DNA of 64,000 nucleotides from Gammaproteobacteria bacterium (lineage in GTDB: Bacteria > Pseudomonadota > Gammaproteobacteria > Pseudomonadales > Azotimanducaceae). Positions 50,600-61,529 of the stretch are shown here, piece by piece. How positions within the stretch are numbered: position 1 is the first letter of the stretch; each line of letters starts with the position of its first letter. The stretch spans positions 1 to 64,000 of the forward strand of contig JAPPND010000244.1 of assembly GCA_028818795.1 (NCBI GenBank), in the 5' to 3' direction. A model generated the notes under the pieces. That model saw nothing but the letters and a program-made list of their open reading frames with translations. It had not been told where the DNA came from and ran no database searches. The position numbers were made by a program, and so were the translations under genes.

Positions 50600-51796
50600 A
50601 TGGGTACGAGTTGGGGTACGACAACGTTGGCAAAGCTGACGGTGCGAAGAATCGAGACGGCCAAGGGTCCCGCGAAGCTGACTGACGAGCACGGATTGTA
50701 CCTGCGGGTATCGCCGAGAGGCGCGAAGTCGTGGATCCAGCGCCTGAACATCCAAGGGCTAAGGACCGACAACGCAATCGGTCACTATCCCTCCATGGGT
50801 TTGGCGGAGGCGCGCGCGGCGGCCTTCGAGCGCTGGAAAGTCGCCAAAGCGGGCGGCGACCCGCGCAAGGCGGACGGACGGGCGGATGTTGGGCCGTCGT
50901 TCGCAGAGGCGGCCGAGTCCGTTATCGCCATGCACGAGCCCACCTGGCGGAGCCCGAAGTCGGGGCCCCAGTGGCGGGCGAGCCTCGAGACCTACGCCTA
51001 TCCGACGATGGGCAAGCTGCCGGTGTCGGAGATCACGCCGGGCCATGTGATGGCCGTACTCGAACCGATCTGGAACGAAAAGCGCGAGACGGCGCGGAGG
51101 GTGAAGCAGCGCATCTCGGCAATCTGCCGATGGGCCGTAGCGCAGGGCCACCGGACGGACGATCCGGCGGGCATCGTGATCGAGGCAGCGCTACCGCGCA
51201 ACGGGGTGGCACGTCGGCATATGCCGGCACTTCCCTACAACGAGGTCGCGGACTGCATTGCGAAGGTGAAGGCGAACCAACGGGCTAGCCGGTCGTCGAA
51301 GCTGGCGCTGGAGTTCCTGGTGCTGACGGCGGCGCGTTCGGCTGACGTGCGCAAGGCGACGTGGGATGAGATGGACGTCGAAGGGGCCATGTGGACAGTG
51401 CCAGCGGCGCGGATGAAGGCGAACCGCGAGCACCGGGTACCGCTGTCCCGGCGCGCACTCGAAGTGCTTGCCGAAGCGGCGGAGCTGTCGGACGGCACGG
51501 CACTGGTGTTTCCCGGTGTGCGGCGGGGCCGCCCGCTGAGCGAGAACACGCACGCGAAGCTGCTGCGCGAGCTTGGCCTTGACGCCGTGACGCACGGGTT
51601 CCGGTCCAGCTTCCGCGACTACGCGGCGGAACAAACCCACACACCGCATGCCGTTATGGAGGCCGCGCTAGCGCACACTATCAGGAACAAAGCCGAAGCC
51701 GCCTATGCGCGTAGCGACCTGTTCGAGAAACGGCGCGAGCTTATGGAGTCCTGGGCGCGATACCTGGGGCATGAAACGGAAGGTCAGGCACGTTGA
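50600..51796 (+). CDS. tyrosine-type integrase (DUF4102/P4 family)
   Basis: 398 residues from ATG 50600; an upstream frame to 50537 exists. The N-terminal arm-binding domain has KLTDEHGLYLRVSPRGAKSW, typical of P4-type integrases. The catalytic residues are visible: Arg in LTAARSADVRKATWDEMD, HGFRSSFRDYAAE (H-x-x-R) and LAHTIRNKAEAAYARSDLF with the final His and the nucleophile Tyr. It should integrate a genomic island, usually next to a tRNA, although no tRNA was found beside it. It opens the defence-rich segment that ends at another integrase at 63174. Confidence 0.92.
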   Translation: MGTSWGTTTLAKLTVRRIETAKGPAKLTDEHGLYLRVSPRGAKSWIQRLNIQGLRTDNAIGHYPSMGLAEARAAAFERWKVAKAGGDPRKADGRADVGPSFAEAAESVIAMHEPTWRSPKSGPQWRASLETYAYPTMGKLPVSEITPGHVMAVLEPIWNEKRETARRVKQRISAICRWAVAQGHRTDDPAGIVIEAALPRNGVARRHMPALPYNEVADCIAKVKANQRASRSSKLALEFLVLTAARSADVRKATWDEMDVEGAMWTVPAARMKANREHRVPLSRRALEVLAEAAELSDGTALVFPGVRRGRPLSENTHAKLLRELGLDAVTHGFRSSFRDYAAEQTHTPHAVMEAALAHTIRNKAEAAYARSDLFEKRRELMESWARYLGHETEGQAR

Positions 51797-54700
51797 CCCT
51801 GCGTGACCGCCTGCGAGCCGGATTGGAAGAGGGTTAACCGGATCGCAGCCAGTTCAGTTGTGTGGTCGTTGTTTCGCCCGGATAGCCACTCCAGTTGCGC
51901 CATGCACACGGGATCCGGGACGGTCTGACCGGCCTGTACTACTTGATACTCGTTGACGACCCGGGCCCACGTTGCATCGAGATATTCGCGGGCGAGGAGC
52001 CATTGCTCTGTGCCCGCGCGGTCGGCGGTCTCGGCAACGGCTGTTCGGCTACGGTCGAACCATTCGATGGCGCGCGACAAGGCATTCTCTTCCTCGGGGT
52101 GCAGATCTGTGAAGCCACAGCATGTCAATATGGCAGATACTCGATGGCAAGCGGTGATTCCTTCGTCGAAAGGACGAGTGGATCCGGCGATCGTGTGGAT
52201 CGGTTGGTCTAGGTGTTCGGACCAGTCGCGCGCGAAATCCTGGTCTGGAAGGGGCATAAGCGATGACGGACAGAGAGCCAGGTCCGCGAGAACGTGTCCT
52301 TGAATGGCGGGTGCGGCTCTAAACGGCCAATCGGTTCCAAGGTGTTCCTGCGCGACGGTCAAGGACTCGTCGAGTCTCGCAAGAGATTCAGGCTCGACAT
52401 CCGGGACTTCGACAAGAATGGCGATCTCTCGGGGTGGCCAGTACGCGGTCTCAGAATCGCGAATCGGCCTCAAGTGGCAGCGGATTGTGTGGCCGGCCTG
52501 CTTGAGAGTGGCGGTTAGGCTCCGTAGTCTGTCGGCGAGTCGACGTTTCGCGCGGGCCAGGCAGCATCGGGAAGCCGTCGTAGTCGACTTGTTGCGCCCG
52601 CTCCTTCGAACGGATTTGGAGAGGGCAATGAAGTAACTCGGGTCTTCCGATAGCTCGTGTAGGATCCGGGACACGTCGCTCAGACGGTCTGCCAAATCCG
52701 ACAACTGCGTTAACGGCGGATTGGGGGACACTCGCCAGATATCGGATCGCGCGTGTTCGCGGGTTTGCGCCGCGAGGTTTCCGGCGTAGGTTGCGGTGCC
52801 TTTACCCTTTTCGATGTCGCCAAGCCTGAGAAGGAGATTGCCGAGGACGCCCGTCAGCAATGCGCCGAGAGTGTCGTCTCCCTGGCCCCCTTGGGCTGGC
52901 TCCGTCATAACGGCGGAGGGACTTTCCGGAGACGCGTATGCCAGCGCTTTGGCTGCTTCGATGGTCTCATTGGCTCTCGTCGCGAATTCATCGGCGTTCG
53001 GCAGGCGTCTTCCCTGAATCCACTTCTCCGTGAACGTGCGGAACAGCCTTTCGGTATTTTGGACGAGGGGCGTCATCTGTCGCGCGTAGTCCGTAAGGGT
53101 GTCGCTGGCGATCCTCGCCTGAAGAATCTGGCGGAAGGCCACGTTCCATGCAACCAGCGACTTGGCCGGGAGGTTCGCCCTCGGCATGTCCTTGGACCAA
53201 GGCTTGAGATCACCAACGACCACCGGATTGCCCGCGGGGTCGAGTGCGTCGGAAGCGGCAGCGTCCGCGTCTGGTGCCAGTGCGATCAAAGTCTCGCAGA
53301 TTTGGCAGACACCGCTGTGGGGGTCCGACTGGTTCTCCTCCGCCAAGTGGAACCAGTCTGACCAGACGGTGAGCCCATGCGAGCCGTCGGTTTGAAAGGT
53401 GGGAACAGTCGTCCAAGGGCTCTGCGAGTGGAAGAGGTCAAGTAACGCCTGCTGTCCTCCACACTGCTCGACGATGGCTTTGGCTCGTTCCACGCTGACA
53501 AGGTAGGCGGTGGAGAGGAGCCTCGCGATCTGACCGACATCGGCGCCGGATAGGTCGTCAATTGTCAGTTCTATCGGGATCGGCGAAGGTTGCGTTCCGC
53601 AGATCGGCACCAAGGCTGAGAGAAGCTGGTTGGCTTCGTGTAGGGCGGTGCACGGAGGTGGTGTGTGCCCGTCCGGGAGTCTTTCGAGGCAGGCGGATCG
53701 CAAATCAAGCTTCGGCAAGGCGCGGAATGCCAGGATCGCGTTGTGCAGCCTCTGCCACTGTTCCGATCGGCCCAGGTTCGGCAGGTCGATTTCCGTGCTG
53801 GCGAAACCTGCGGCCAATGACCAATGGGCACGGGGGACTTCGTGAGCGTCCAGTGTGGCTGTCAATGAGGTCAATGAGGAGACGTAACGCTCTAGGGTCG
53901 CTAGACCGAGTCCGGTCAAGATGGCTGCCCAAGTGGTGACGTCGCGACTTCGTCGAAGGGTGTCAGCGAGCCTGTTCAACGTGTCTTGTTGATCTTCGTC
54001 GGTTGAGGTGGAGAGTAGGCTTCGCAGGACCGCTGGCAACGAATCTTGTGTGGTGGCGGGCAGGCTCTGCCGGAGCGTGTCGGTGCTAAGGCTGGTCAGT
54101 TCGTCGTGCGATGCGGCGAGTAGAGCCTGCGAGCGGAGGAGGTGTAATCCGCCCAGAACGCCCGGGCGCCGCTCAAGCACGACGTGTTCGTCAAGTAGCC
54201 TTCGTAGCGCACGCGCGGCGGGGTCGCGCTCCAGTTGGAGCAGTTGAAACAGGCGATCAGCGTGGACCTCTCCCCCGCGCGCACAGAGGACGGCTGTGCT
54301 CCTGATGATAGCCAGTTCGTCGTTTCGGTCTTCTGACTCTCGCTGGCGTACCTGTTCGCCTATGACGGCCGCTAGGCTGCCCCTGCGTCAAGAGGTGGAC
54401 GCTCGAGCAGGAGGCCCTCCGATTGCTCGAATGGCTCTCGCCAATGCGTCCAGCTCGTCTCCCCGGCAGACGACAGCTTTCTCCCAGAGACTCTGAGCCA
54501 AGGCGGCATCAAGTTGGACGTGAATGACGTCGGTGTCCGACTGGTTCGAGATTAGGGCCAGATGATCTTCTTGGCGGGTCGATCCAAGCAGGTAGACGGC
54601 GAGCCCGCGCAGTTCGCGAACCAAGATGTTCCACAAGTCGCTGCCAACAGGCCCGAGGTCGTCGAATGCCAACGCGATGGGCGAGGTCTCGGTAGGCCGG

Positions 54701-55596
54701 CGCGAGCGGACGAACCGCAGGATCGAGGGTGCATCGGGTGCGGTCGCGGTGCCGGTAATCTCGAACTCTCGAACCACCTCATCCGCCCGGCCAGACCACT
54801 CGCCGCGAGCCAGATCAACGCGGATTTACCCGCACCGGATGGGCCGGTGAGCAGCACGTGTTTGTGCCTCTCTAGGGCGGTGGCGATGTTTTTCGTATCG
54901 GTGTGCCGTTCTAGAACCAGACCTGCGGCGACATGACCGGGCCGGACGTTGACGCCTTGGTAGAACGCGGCCTCCTGAACTGGCGTGATGAACTCAACGG
55001 GAGCGAGGAGGCCCGCCGATAGCGCCTCGTGGATCGAGGATGGATCTTCGGCATCGAGGCGGTCGATGATGCGCCGGTCGACCTCGGCGGGGGATATCCG
55101 GCGCCGCTCGTGGAACGCTTTGCTTGCGTTCTCCGCCGACGTTCTCGCGACCAACCTGTAAAGATCATTGGCGATGCCTTCTACCGTGACCGGAGCGGTG
55201 TCCAGCTTGCTGAAGATGAGACCGAAAAATCTCGTCGCCGGGCGTGGCGCAGACGAACACGTTGCCCGAGTCGTCGTCAAAGAGCCTGCCGATAGGATCG
55301 CTGGAGATGTCGGAAGCAGGTCGCTCTAGGACTATGGTGGTCCGCGTCTCTGCGGCGTCGGGCATCCGGGCGGCCTTTTTCACCGCCGCGTCTAGGAATC
55401 CGTCTACTTCTTTCTTTCGGAACATCCCTTCATGGCGAGACTTGGCTTGGATCCAGAAAGCGGAGTCGGCCAATTCGATGACGCAGTCGTCAAACCCTTC
55501 TGGAACTAGATGTCCGGATGGCGCGACGCCCGCCCATTGCCGGACGAGGATCAGCGTGGAAATCAAGTGTTGGTAGTCGATCCTCGAGCCGCCCAT
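51784..55596 (-). pseudogene. nuclease-NTPase (STAND/Avs-like architecture), two frameshifts and one nonsense codon
   Basis: Read across lesions, one 1270-residue protein emerges from ATG 55596. The N-terminal domain has FDDCVIELADSAFWIQAKSR, a restriction-type D...QxK core. An NTPase with LLTGPSGAGKSALIWLAASG (Walker A) follows, then IALAFDDLGPVGSDLWNILV (Walker B) and VYLLGSTRQED, then an 800-residue helical C-terminus. The frame shifts in TTTTT near 55228 and in GGGCGG near 54785, and TGA at 54388-54390 interrupts the same frame. Proteins of this layout act as phage sensors in antiviral STAND systems; that is inference. It overlaps the integrase 3' end by 13 bases. Confidence 0.6.
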
Positions 55597-55822
55597 GCGC
55601 CAGAGCGGGACTTCCGCCGCTCTTCGAGGGTGGCGGGGCTACTGTCAGGAGTGCTGGGTGTCACAATGAGGCGATCGTAGCCGCTTGGCTTGCAGGCGGG
55701 TAGCTATTGACTCGTCTGGCATCGACGATGAGCGGTTCGAGATAAGGGGTGGTTGCGAGGAGCGCGGTGGCGAATTGGCCGCAATGAGCCGCAATAGGCC
55801 AGAAATGGGCCAAGCATCGGAC
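55597..55822. other. intergenic stretch upstream of the NTPase gene
   Basis: No gene or repeat is recognised. The gap separates the NTPase gene from the AlbA_2 gene on the same strand, so they may or may not share a transcript. Confidence 0.4.
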
Positions 55823-57217
55823 CTACAAGGGGTTCCAGCGCGCTCCGGCTCCTCGTCCCGTGGAGACAGCCAGCCCCTTGGCCTTCAAAGTGGCCAGATC
55901 TTCTCGCAGCCGCCGTTCGTCTGTCTCGGAGCCCAGCAATGCGCGGATTTCGCGGAGTGCCAATGCACGTTCGGAGCCATGCAGTATCGCAAGGACGGCG
56001 TTCTGCTGGTCTGTGAGGTCGCCGCCTTGTAGGCGAACTGCGTGGCGACCGGTGCGCCGGAAGCGCACTATCACGGAGTCGGCACACTCCTCGATTTCGG
56101 GCCTGGGTAGACCGGAAGAAGTCGCTAGTTCCGCCATTCTGAGTGTGCCGCGCCCCCATTGCTCGATGAGCCCACACCGGTAGAAGGTGCGTGCAATCAG
56201 CGGATTCCACGGTCTCGACTCGTGCGGCGCGAAAAGGGCGTCAGGTGTCAAGCCGAAATGCAACGGACCGGTTGAAGTCACCTCTAGGCGGTCGTCGTAG
56301 ACCGCGAGGCCGATCGAGCCGCCGCCCATCGCATAGTCGCGGTGGCAGAGGGCGTTTGCGAGGGCCTCGCGGACGGCCAAAAGCGGGTAGAGCGGCTCGT
56401 CGATGCGCTGGACACGGCCCGGCTCAAACCGGCTCGCGATGGGAATCGTGTCGTTGAGAAAGCGTTCGGCGCTTGCGAGCAGGGCGAAGGCGTTGCCGTT
56501 GAACTGGCGGTTGTCGAGGAATTCCGAACGGCCGCGGCCGCGGAAACGCGCTACACGGAGGAGGCATTGCGGCATATCGGCTTCAAGCCGGCGTCGACTG
56601 CCGAAAAGTACGGCTGCGGCGCGCATGGGTACGCCGTCTCGCATCAATCCCAAGCCGAGCAGCATGTCTTCGGGCTCGCGACTGCCAGGCTCGTTCAATC
56701 GACCGACTCTCACGGCCTCGGCAACGGTGTTGCGCAGTTCGGCCAAGTCCAGATCCTGGATCTCCCAGCCGGCGGCCAACTCGGTCTCCCAGCGGCGGTC
56801 GCCGTGCATGCGTTCAAAGAGCATCCGGTTGTATTCGTCCGCGAGCATGGCTCGCGTGGTGTTGCCAACCCGACGATAGGAAGCTCCCCGGTACTGGTAA
56901 GGCGACGATGCTCCGCGACCGACCTGGATGACCACGACCTCACGGCCTCTCGACAGCGGAACCCTCTCGATTTGCGGGAAGACTGGGGGGTCGATGCGCT
57001 GTATTTCGCTTCCCAACTCCTCGAGCGTGCGCTCGGTGACCTGTTGGCCCACGACGGCGCCATCGGGAGAAACGCCAAACAGGACGTGTCCGCCGCGTTG
57101 ATTGAGCATGGCGCACACGGTTGCGGCAGCTTCGCGGCGCGTTCCCGTAGTGGCCTTGAACTCCAGCGTTTCGGATTCGCCGGATGCCACGAGGTCAAGG
57201 ATTTGCTCGGGTGTCAC
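55823..57217 (-). CDS. AlbA_2/Schlafen-type ATP-binding protein with C-terminal winged helix
   Basis: 464 residues from GTG 57217. The N-terminal AlbA_2 (Schlafen AAA_4) domain shows GESETLEFKATTGTRREAAA, NQRGGHVLFGVSPDGAVVGQ and YRRVGNTTRAM. A GHKL-like middle part follows (LAVREALANALCHRDY, IEQWGRGTLRM), then a winged helix (LALREIRALLGSETDERRL). Members are transcription regulators or nucleic-acid-binding proteins common in defence islands. Its start overlaps the stop of the type III Res gene (GTGA), indicating one transcript with the type III genes. The protein is intact, unlike its neighbours. Confidence 0.82.
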   Translation of the reverse strand: MTPEQILDLVASGESETLEFKATTGTRREAAATVCAMLNQRGGHVLFGVSPDGAVVGQQVTERTLEELGSEIQRIDPPVFPQIERVPLSRGREVVVIQVGRGASSPYQYRGASYRRVGNTTRAMLADEYNRMLFERMHGDRRWETELAAGWEIQDLDLAELRNTVAEAVRVGRLNEPGSREPEDMLLGLGLMRDGVPMRAAAVLFGSRRRLEADMPQCLLRVARFRGRGRSEFLDNRQFNGNAFALLASAERFLNDTIPIASRFEPGRVQRIDEPLYPLLAVREALANALCHRDYAMGGGSIGLAVYDDRLEVTSTGPLHFGLTPDALFAPHESRPWNPLIARTFYRCGLIEQWGRGTLRMAELATSSGLPRPEIEECADSVIVRFRRTGRHAVRLQGGDLTDQQNAVLAILHGSERALALREIRALLGSETDERRLREDLATLKAKGLAVSTGRGAGARWNPL

Positions 57218-59353
57218 GCGGGGGACTCCGTGGCTGGCCCTTCGACATCCTCGGCCTGATGGTCGCTGGTGCTGGGTTTGGGGGTGCCGGATAGCAGATT
57301 CGGCAACTCGACCTTCCAGTCTCGCATAAGCACAAGCGCAAACTGGAACGTAGGCAGTTCGACGGAACCCAAATCGACCCCGTCGCGTATCTCCAATGAC
57401 CGTCTCCAGCGACCACGGGAGAGGAAGTCTAGGAGATCGCGCTTGTAGTCGGTGTCGATGTTGTCCAGGTGGTTGCCCTTGGTCTCGAGGACGGTGATGC
57501 GCTCAGGATGGCCGTCCGCTCCCATTGCAAAGACGAAGTCGGGGTAGATTCTGCGGCTTTGCCAGCCCTGGATCCCGTACTGCGTACGCGCGACGTTCCG
57601 GTGCCACCACTTCAGGGCCGTATCCGCGTCCAGATAGACGGCGACCCCGCGTTCGTCGCTGTTCAAGTCCTGCTGGTAGACCGGGACAAACAGGCTCTTG
57701 CCCAATGGACCGCCGGTCTTGGAGGCCACCAGCGGGGCGTTCTCGGGCGCGGTTGTGTCCATGTGGAATGGCATGTGCCAGTCGTTGCCGTCGAGGCGTA
57801 GGCGGAACTGGATGCGGCCATCGGCCGCGTCGGCCTTGAACACAGCTTCGGCGCGCACGTCGCGCTCGGTTTGGAGACCTTTGCGCAGTTCCTCGACGAT
57901 CAGACCGGCAAGGCGTCCAAGCTGGAATGCGTCGAAGCCCCCCTCGCGGAGCGCGTCCAGGAGGCTGCCTACGATCTCGCGTCCGACGAACGGGTTGGGA
58001 ACGATGTCCAGAATCGTGCGGACGGCGTAGGAAGCGTCGAAGCGGAGAGCCTCGCTCGCACCGGAGACGGACTCGCCGGTGAAGGGGGCGTCGCCGCCCG
58101 TGATCGCAATCCGCTGAAACTGAGTCTCGGCGAACTGGGCGTCCAGTGGTACGCGTTCAGCGATGGGTCGAGGATCGAAGCCGCGCCAGTCGATACGGGA
58201 CAGGATGTCAGTTTCGTAGTCGATCTCGCGGACGTCCGTTCCGTCCTTGACCATGACCCTGGGAAGGTATATCTCCTTCTTCGCGAAACCGGCACGGCGA
58301 GCTAGTTTGCGAAGTGAGGGGGCGTCACCGGTGTCTTGTGCGCCCACCTCGAGCACGAGGTCTCCAAGTCCGTCGCTTTCCAGACCGGCCTTGATGGCGG
58401 CGACCACCTCCGCTGTCTCGGCGTGGTGAGTGATGACGTGGCACTCGTCGAGTTCGCCGACGCCGGTCTTGCTCGCGTGAGGCTGCCGGAGGATGCGGCC
58501 CACGAGCTGTGTCATCGCGTTCAGGTTGGAGCTCGCGGCGAGCGAGCAGAGCAGGTACGCGAAGGGACAGTCCCAGCCCTCCTGCAGTGCCTGTTTGGTG
58601 ATGATCGCGCGCACGCGGTTGGTCGACGAGAGCAGGTCTTGGTTCTCGGGTTGGGCCAGATCGTTCGTCTCGGCAGTCTTGACCGCTATCTCTGCGTCGT
58701 CGAATCCGGCCCCAAGGAGCGCCTCCCGGACATCTTCGGCGTGAATCCGCCCGCTTTCCCGTTGGTCCGTGCCCGTGCGCTCGACTTGGACCAGCATGAT
58801 CGGTCGAATGTAGCAGCATCAGCAGCATCACGCACAGGTTAGCGTCGACATCTCGCGCGTCGAGCAGGTCGGCCTTCTCCATGACCTTCACGCGACCGGC
58901 GGCGACGCGGTCCAAGGCCTGACGGTAGGGGTGTTGCCGGTCTTTGAGGTGCTGGAGCGTCTGGCTGTAGATGGCCTCGTTCGGGACGATCCACAGGACG
59001 AAGCCGGTGTGGTGTTGCAGGTAGCGTCCCATGATCCGTGAGACGCCTGAGACGGCCAGCCAGGTCTTGCCGCCTCCCGTGGGCACCTTGAGCACGAGGT
59101 TCGGGACGGGCCGATCACAGCCGTCCTTGCGGGCAGAGTATGGGACGCCACTGCGGGAAAGGGGGAGTTTGCTTTCGGCTTTGAGAGCGTTCCAAGCGTT
59201 CTCGGCGAAGTCGGGGACGGGGATGTTCAGGTGTGGTTTGGTGGCGGCAAGCACGGCGATCTCGTCCGTTTCGTGCTTGTTGGCCTTCAGGAGGTCAATG
59301 TGGGAGTCCAGCGCCGCCAGGACGCGATCCTGATAGTCGAGCCGCCGGAACAT
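57214..59353 (-). pseudogene. res: type III restriction Res subunit with internal deletion
   Basis: From ATG 59353 the helicase starts normally (QDRVLAALDSHIDLLKANK, LVLKVPTGGGKTWLAVSGVS Walker A, LWIVPNEAIYSQTLQHLKDR, VDANLCVMLLMLL). It then jumps near 58812 to another frame reading YIRPIMLVQVERTGTDQRES, which continues through ITKQALQEGWDCPFAYLLCS, QLVGRILRQPHASKTGV and the C-terminal nuclease (YPDFVFAMG...VLETKGNH). The segment with the DExH Walker B and the SAT motif, about 250 residues, is missing. The join sits in a CTGCTGATGCTGCT repeat. Without Walker B the ATPase cannot work. It follows Mod after 3 bases. Confidence 0.8.
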
Positions 59354-59356
59354 GGG

Positions 59357-61156
59357 TCAGGACCGGTCGATCCGGTAGAGCGCAAACGGGAGCGGGACGA
59401 ACTCCACCGGGATGCGTTGCTCCCCAAGCATTTGCTGGCTGACGTAACGCGCTGGAGCGAAAACCAGATGATGGCCGTCAGAAGCAGTGGCTGCGATTTC
59501 CTTGGCGCGCGACAATGTCAAGGCTGCGTCCGGCGACTTGAGCCAGTCGAGGTCGGGCTTGTAAATGTGCCAGACGTGCTGACCATCGTGGGCTTGGCCG
59601 ATGTAGAAGTCAGCTTCGCGTCCCGCAGCCGGGTTCGCGGTGCGGTTGGTGGCCATGTTGAACAGGACGGCCCCGAGTTGCCCCCAGGACGGCCGTGCCT
59701 TGCCGGTCAGGATGCTGTCGAGTTCGACCGGGTCGCCGAGCGTGCAGTAGGTGAAGGATCCGCCTAGGCCTTCGACGCGCTCGGAGACGGCTTTCTCGCC
59801 CGTAACGATGAGCTCTCCGTTTTTGACCGTCTTCGCGATGGAGTCGTACTGGTGGCCTTGGAGGTTCTCGATCTTCTGGATTTCGTCGAGCACCCTGTCG
59901 GACCTTCGGAGCGTTGACCAGGTGATCTTCTGGCGTAGGAGTTCGGTCCTATGTTTGCCCGCAAAACTGTAGCCCTCGCATACGCGGCGCACGCGTTCCG
60001 CCGTTAGGCGATCCGCGTGATCTTCCATCTCGACCAGAATGAACCGCCGTTGCCCACCATCGAGCCTGTTCGCCTCCAGGACCGCATGGGCGGTAGTCCC
60101 GGAGCCTGCGAATGCGTCGAGCACAATCGCATCTGGTTTCTCGATCAAGGAAATCGCCTTGCGCACGAGGCCGGTTGGGTTAGGGTTGTCGAACACCGCA
60201 TGCCCGAAGATCCGCTTGACTTCGTTACCACCGTCGTCCGATGACCCAACTTCAGACCAGTTCCAGACGTCGACAGGAACCATGTCCTGTGCTTCGGACA
60301 GATAGAGCTTCAGTCTCGGGTAGTCGGCATTGCCGTCGCTTCCCCACCAGAGCCGGTGCTCCGCGACGTGTCGCGCATGCTCTGCCGGTGAGTACTTCCA
60401 GGCGTGCGTGGGATGTTCAACGACTTCATCCGCGCCGGGCCGGTCGATCGAGTACACGAGGTTGGGATGCCGGTCTTTGGTCGCTGGATTGACGTAGGAC
60501 GAAATCATCCATGGCCCCCGTGGGTCGTCGTCGGGGTTCGTATAGCCAGAATCCGCCGAGACTGTTCGCGGTTCCTTGACCTGGCGGAGGTCGGTGCTGG
60601 CGCGATAGACCAGGACATGGTCCTTCATGGAGTAGAACAGGTTGGCGTTGTTGGACCGCGTGTATCGCTTGACCCATGAGACGGTCGCGAGAAAGCAATC
60701 GGAACCGAACAGTTCATCAAGCATCATCCGTGCGTGCTGCTGTTCGTTGTCATCGACAGTCCAAAAGAGCAGTCCAACATCGGATAGGAGTTGATGCAGG
60801 AGACGAAGCCTCGGCCAGATCATGGCGCACCACTAATCGTGGCGGAGTCCGTCGTCAACACCGACCGGATTGGCGTCAAGCCAGTCCCTGGTCATCGGTG
60901 CGTTGACGTTGTCGTTGTAGCACCAGCCCTCATTGCCCGTGTTGTAGGGCGGGTCGATGAAGACGCAATCGACCTTGCCCGCGTAGAACGGGAGAAGCGA
61001 TTTGAGGGCGTGCAGATTGTCGCCGTGGATGATGAGGTTCCCGTCAAGCGCCGGCTCGCCAATGCCCTTGTTCGGATCCGGCACTATGGGATGGAACGGA
61101 ACGGAGAGGTGGTGGTTGTAGACGAATTCCTTGCCCTTGAAGTTGATTTCGGTCAC
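59357..61156 (-). pseudogene. mod: type III DNA methyltransferase Mod with an internal amber codon
   Basis: From ATG 61156 the protein begins KEFVYNHHLSVPF and contains LIIHGDNLHALKSLLPFYAG, KVDCVFIDPPYNTG (motif IV). At 60833-60835 a TAG interrupts GLRHD[stop]WCAMIWPRLRLLH in the same frame, where homologues have Lys or a similar residue. After it the protein runs unbroken to 59357, including a second SAM motif DAFAGSGTTAHAVLEANRL. A single base change (AAG to TAG) explains it. Mod would methylate adenine and direct the Res subunit. Unless read through, only the first 107 residues are made. Confidence 0.8.
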
Positions 61157-61529
61157 TTGGCGGTCCTAGGACTATTCGTGGCGGGGTGCCGAGCCAGAGC
61201 CAAACGTGCAGTGATAGCCGCGTCGGCGGTCGCGCGATGGTCGACGGCAGTTGGTCAGGACTTCCTTGAGGGTGCGGAACAAGGCTGGCTGAAGCATAGC
61301 TGCATTGTCTCGTTGCGCCGCCTCCGCTGCAAATCTGGTCCTTGGCGCATCGTTGCCGGGCAGCACGTCATTACCGCGAACCGTCGCAGGACGTCGCAAC
61401 GGCCACACGGTGACGTTGCCGTTGCGTGCGGATTCCGGTAATGACGTGCTGCGAGTCGCGGCGCGGCCCCTGTGGTGATGGGGGCGAGCTTCCGCCGCTT
61501 ACCGCTTGTCCGCATGGAGTCGGAAGCCA
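61157..61529. other. divergent intergenic region with inverted repeats
   Basis: It separates the type III operon (minus) from the HEPN-like gene (plus). The only recognisable structure is the 17-bp inverted repeat at 61360-61452, described separately. Confidence 0.5.
61360..61452. repeat. 17-bp perfect inverted repeat, upstream of the HEPN-like gene
   Basis: Arms GCAGCACGTCATTACCG (61360-61376) and CGGTAATGACGTGCTGC (61436-61452) flank a 59-base spacer. The spacer itself contains a second 8-bp hairpin, CGCAACGG/CCGTTGCG. The core GTCATTACC is shared, with one change, with the repeat at 62699-62794. It begins 170 bases before the HEPN-like ATG. Confidence 0.8.

Noticed and set aside
54096-54284. 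A separate start for the NTPase C-terminal part at 54180
   Set aside because: The same frame continues upstream as good protein to the TGA at 54388-54390, so the ATG at 54180 is internal.
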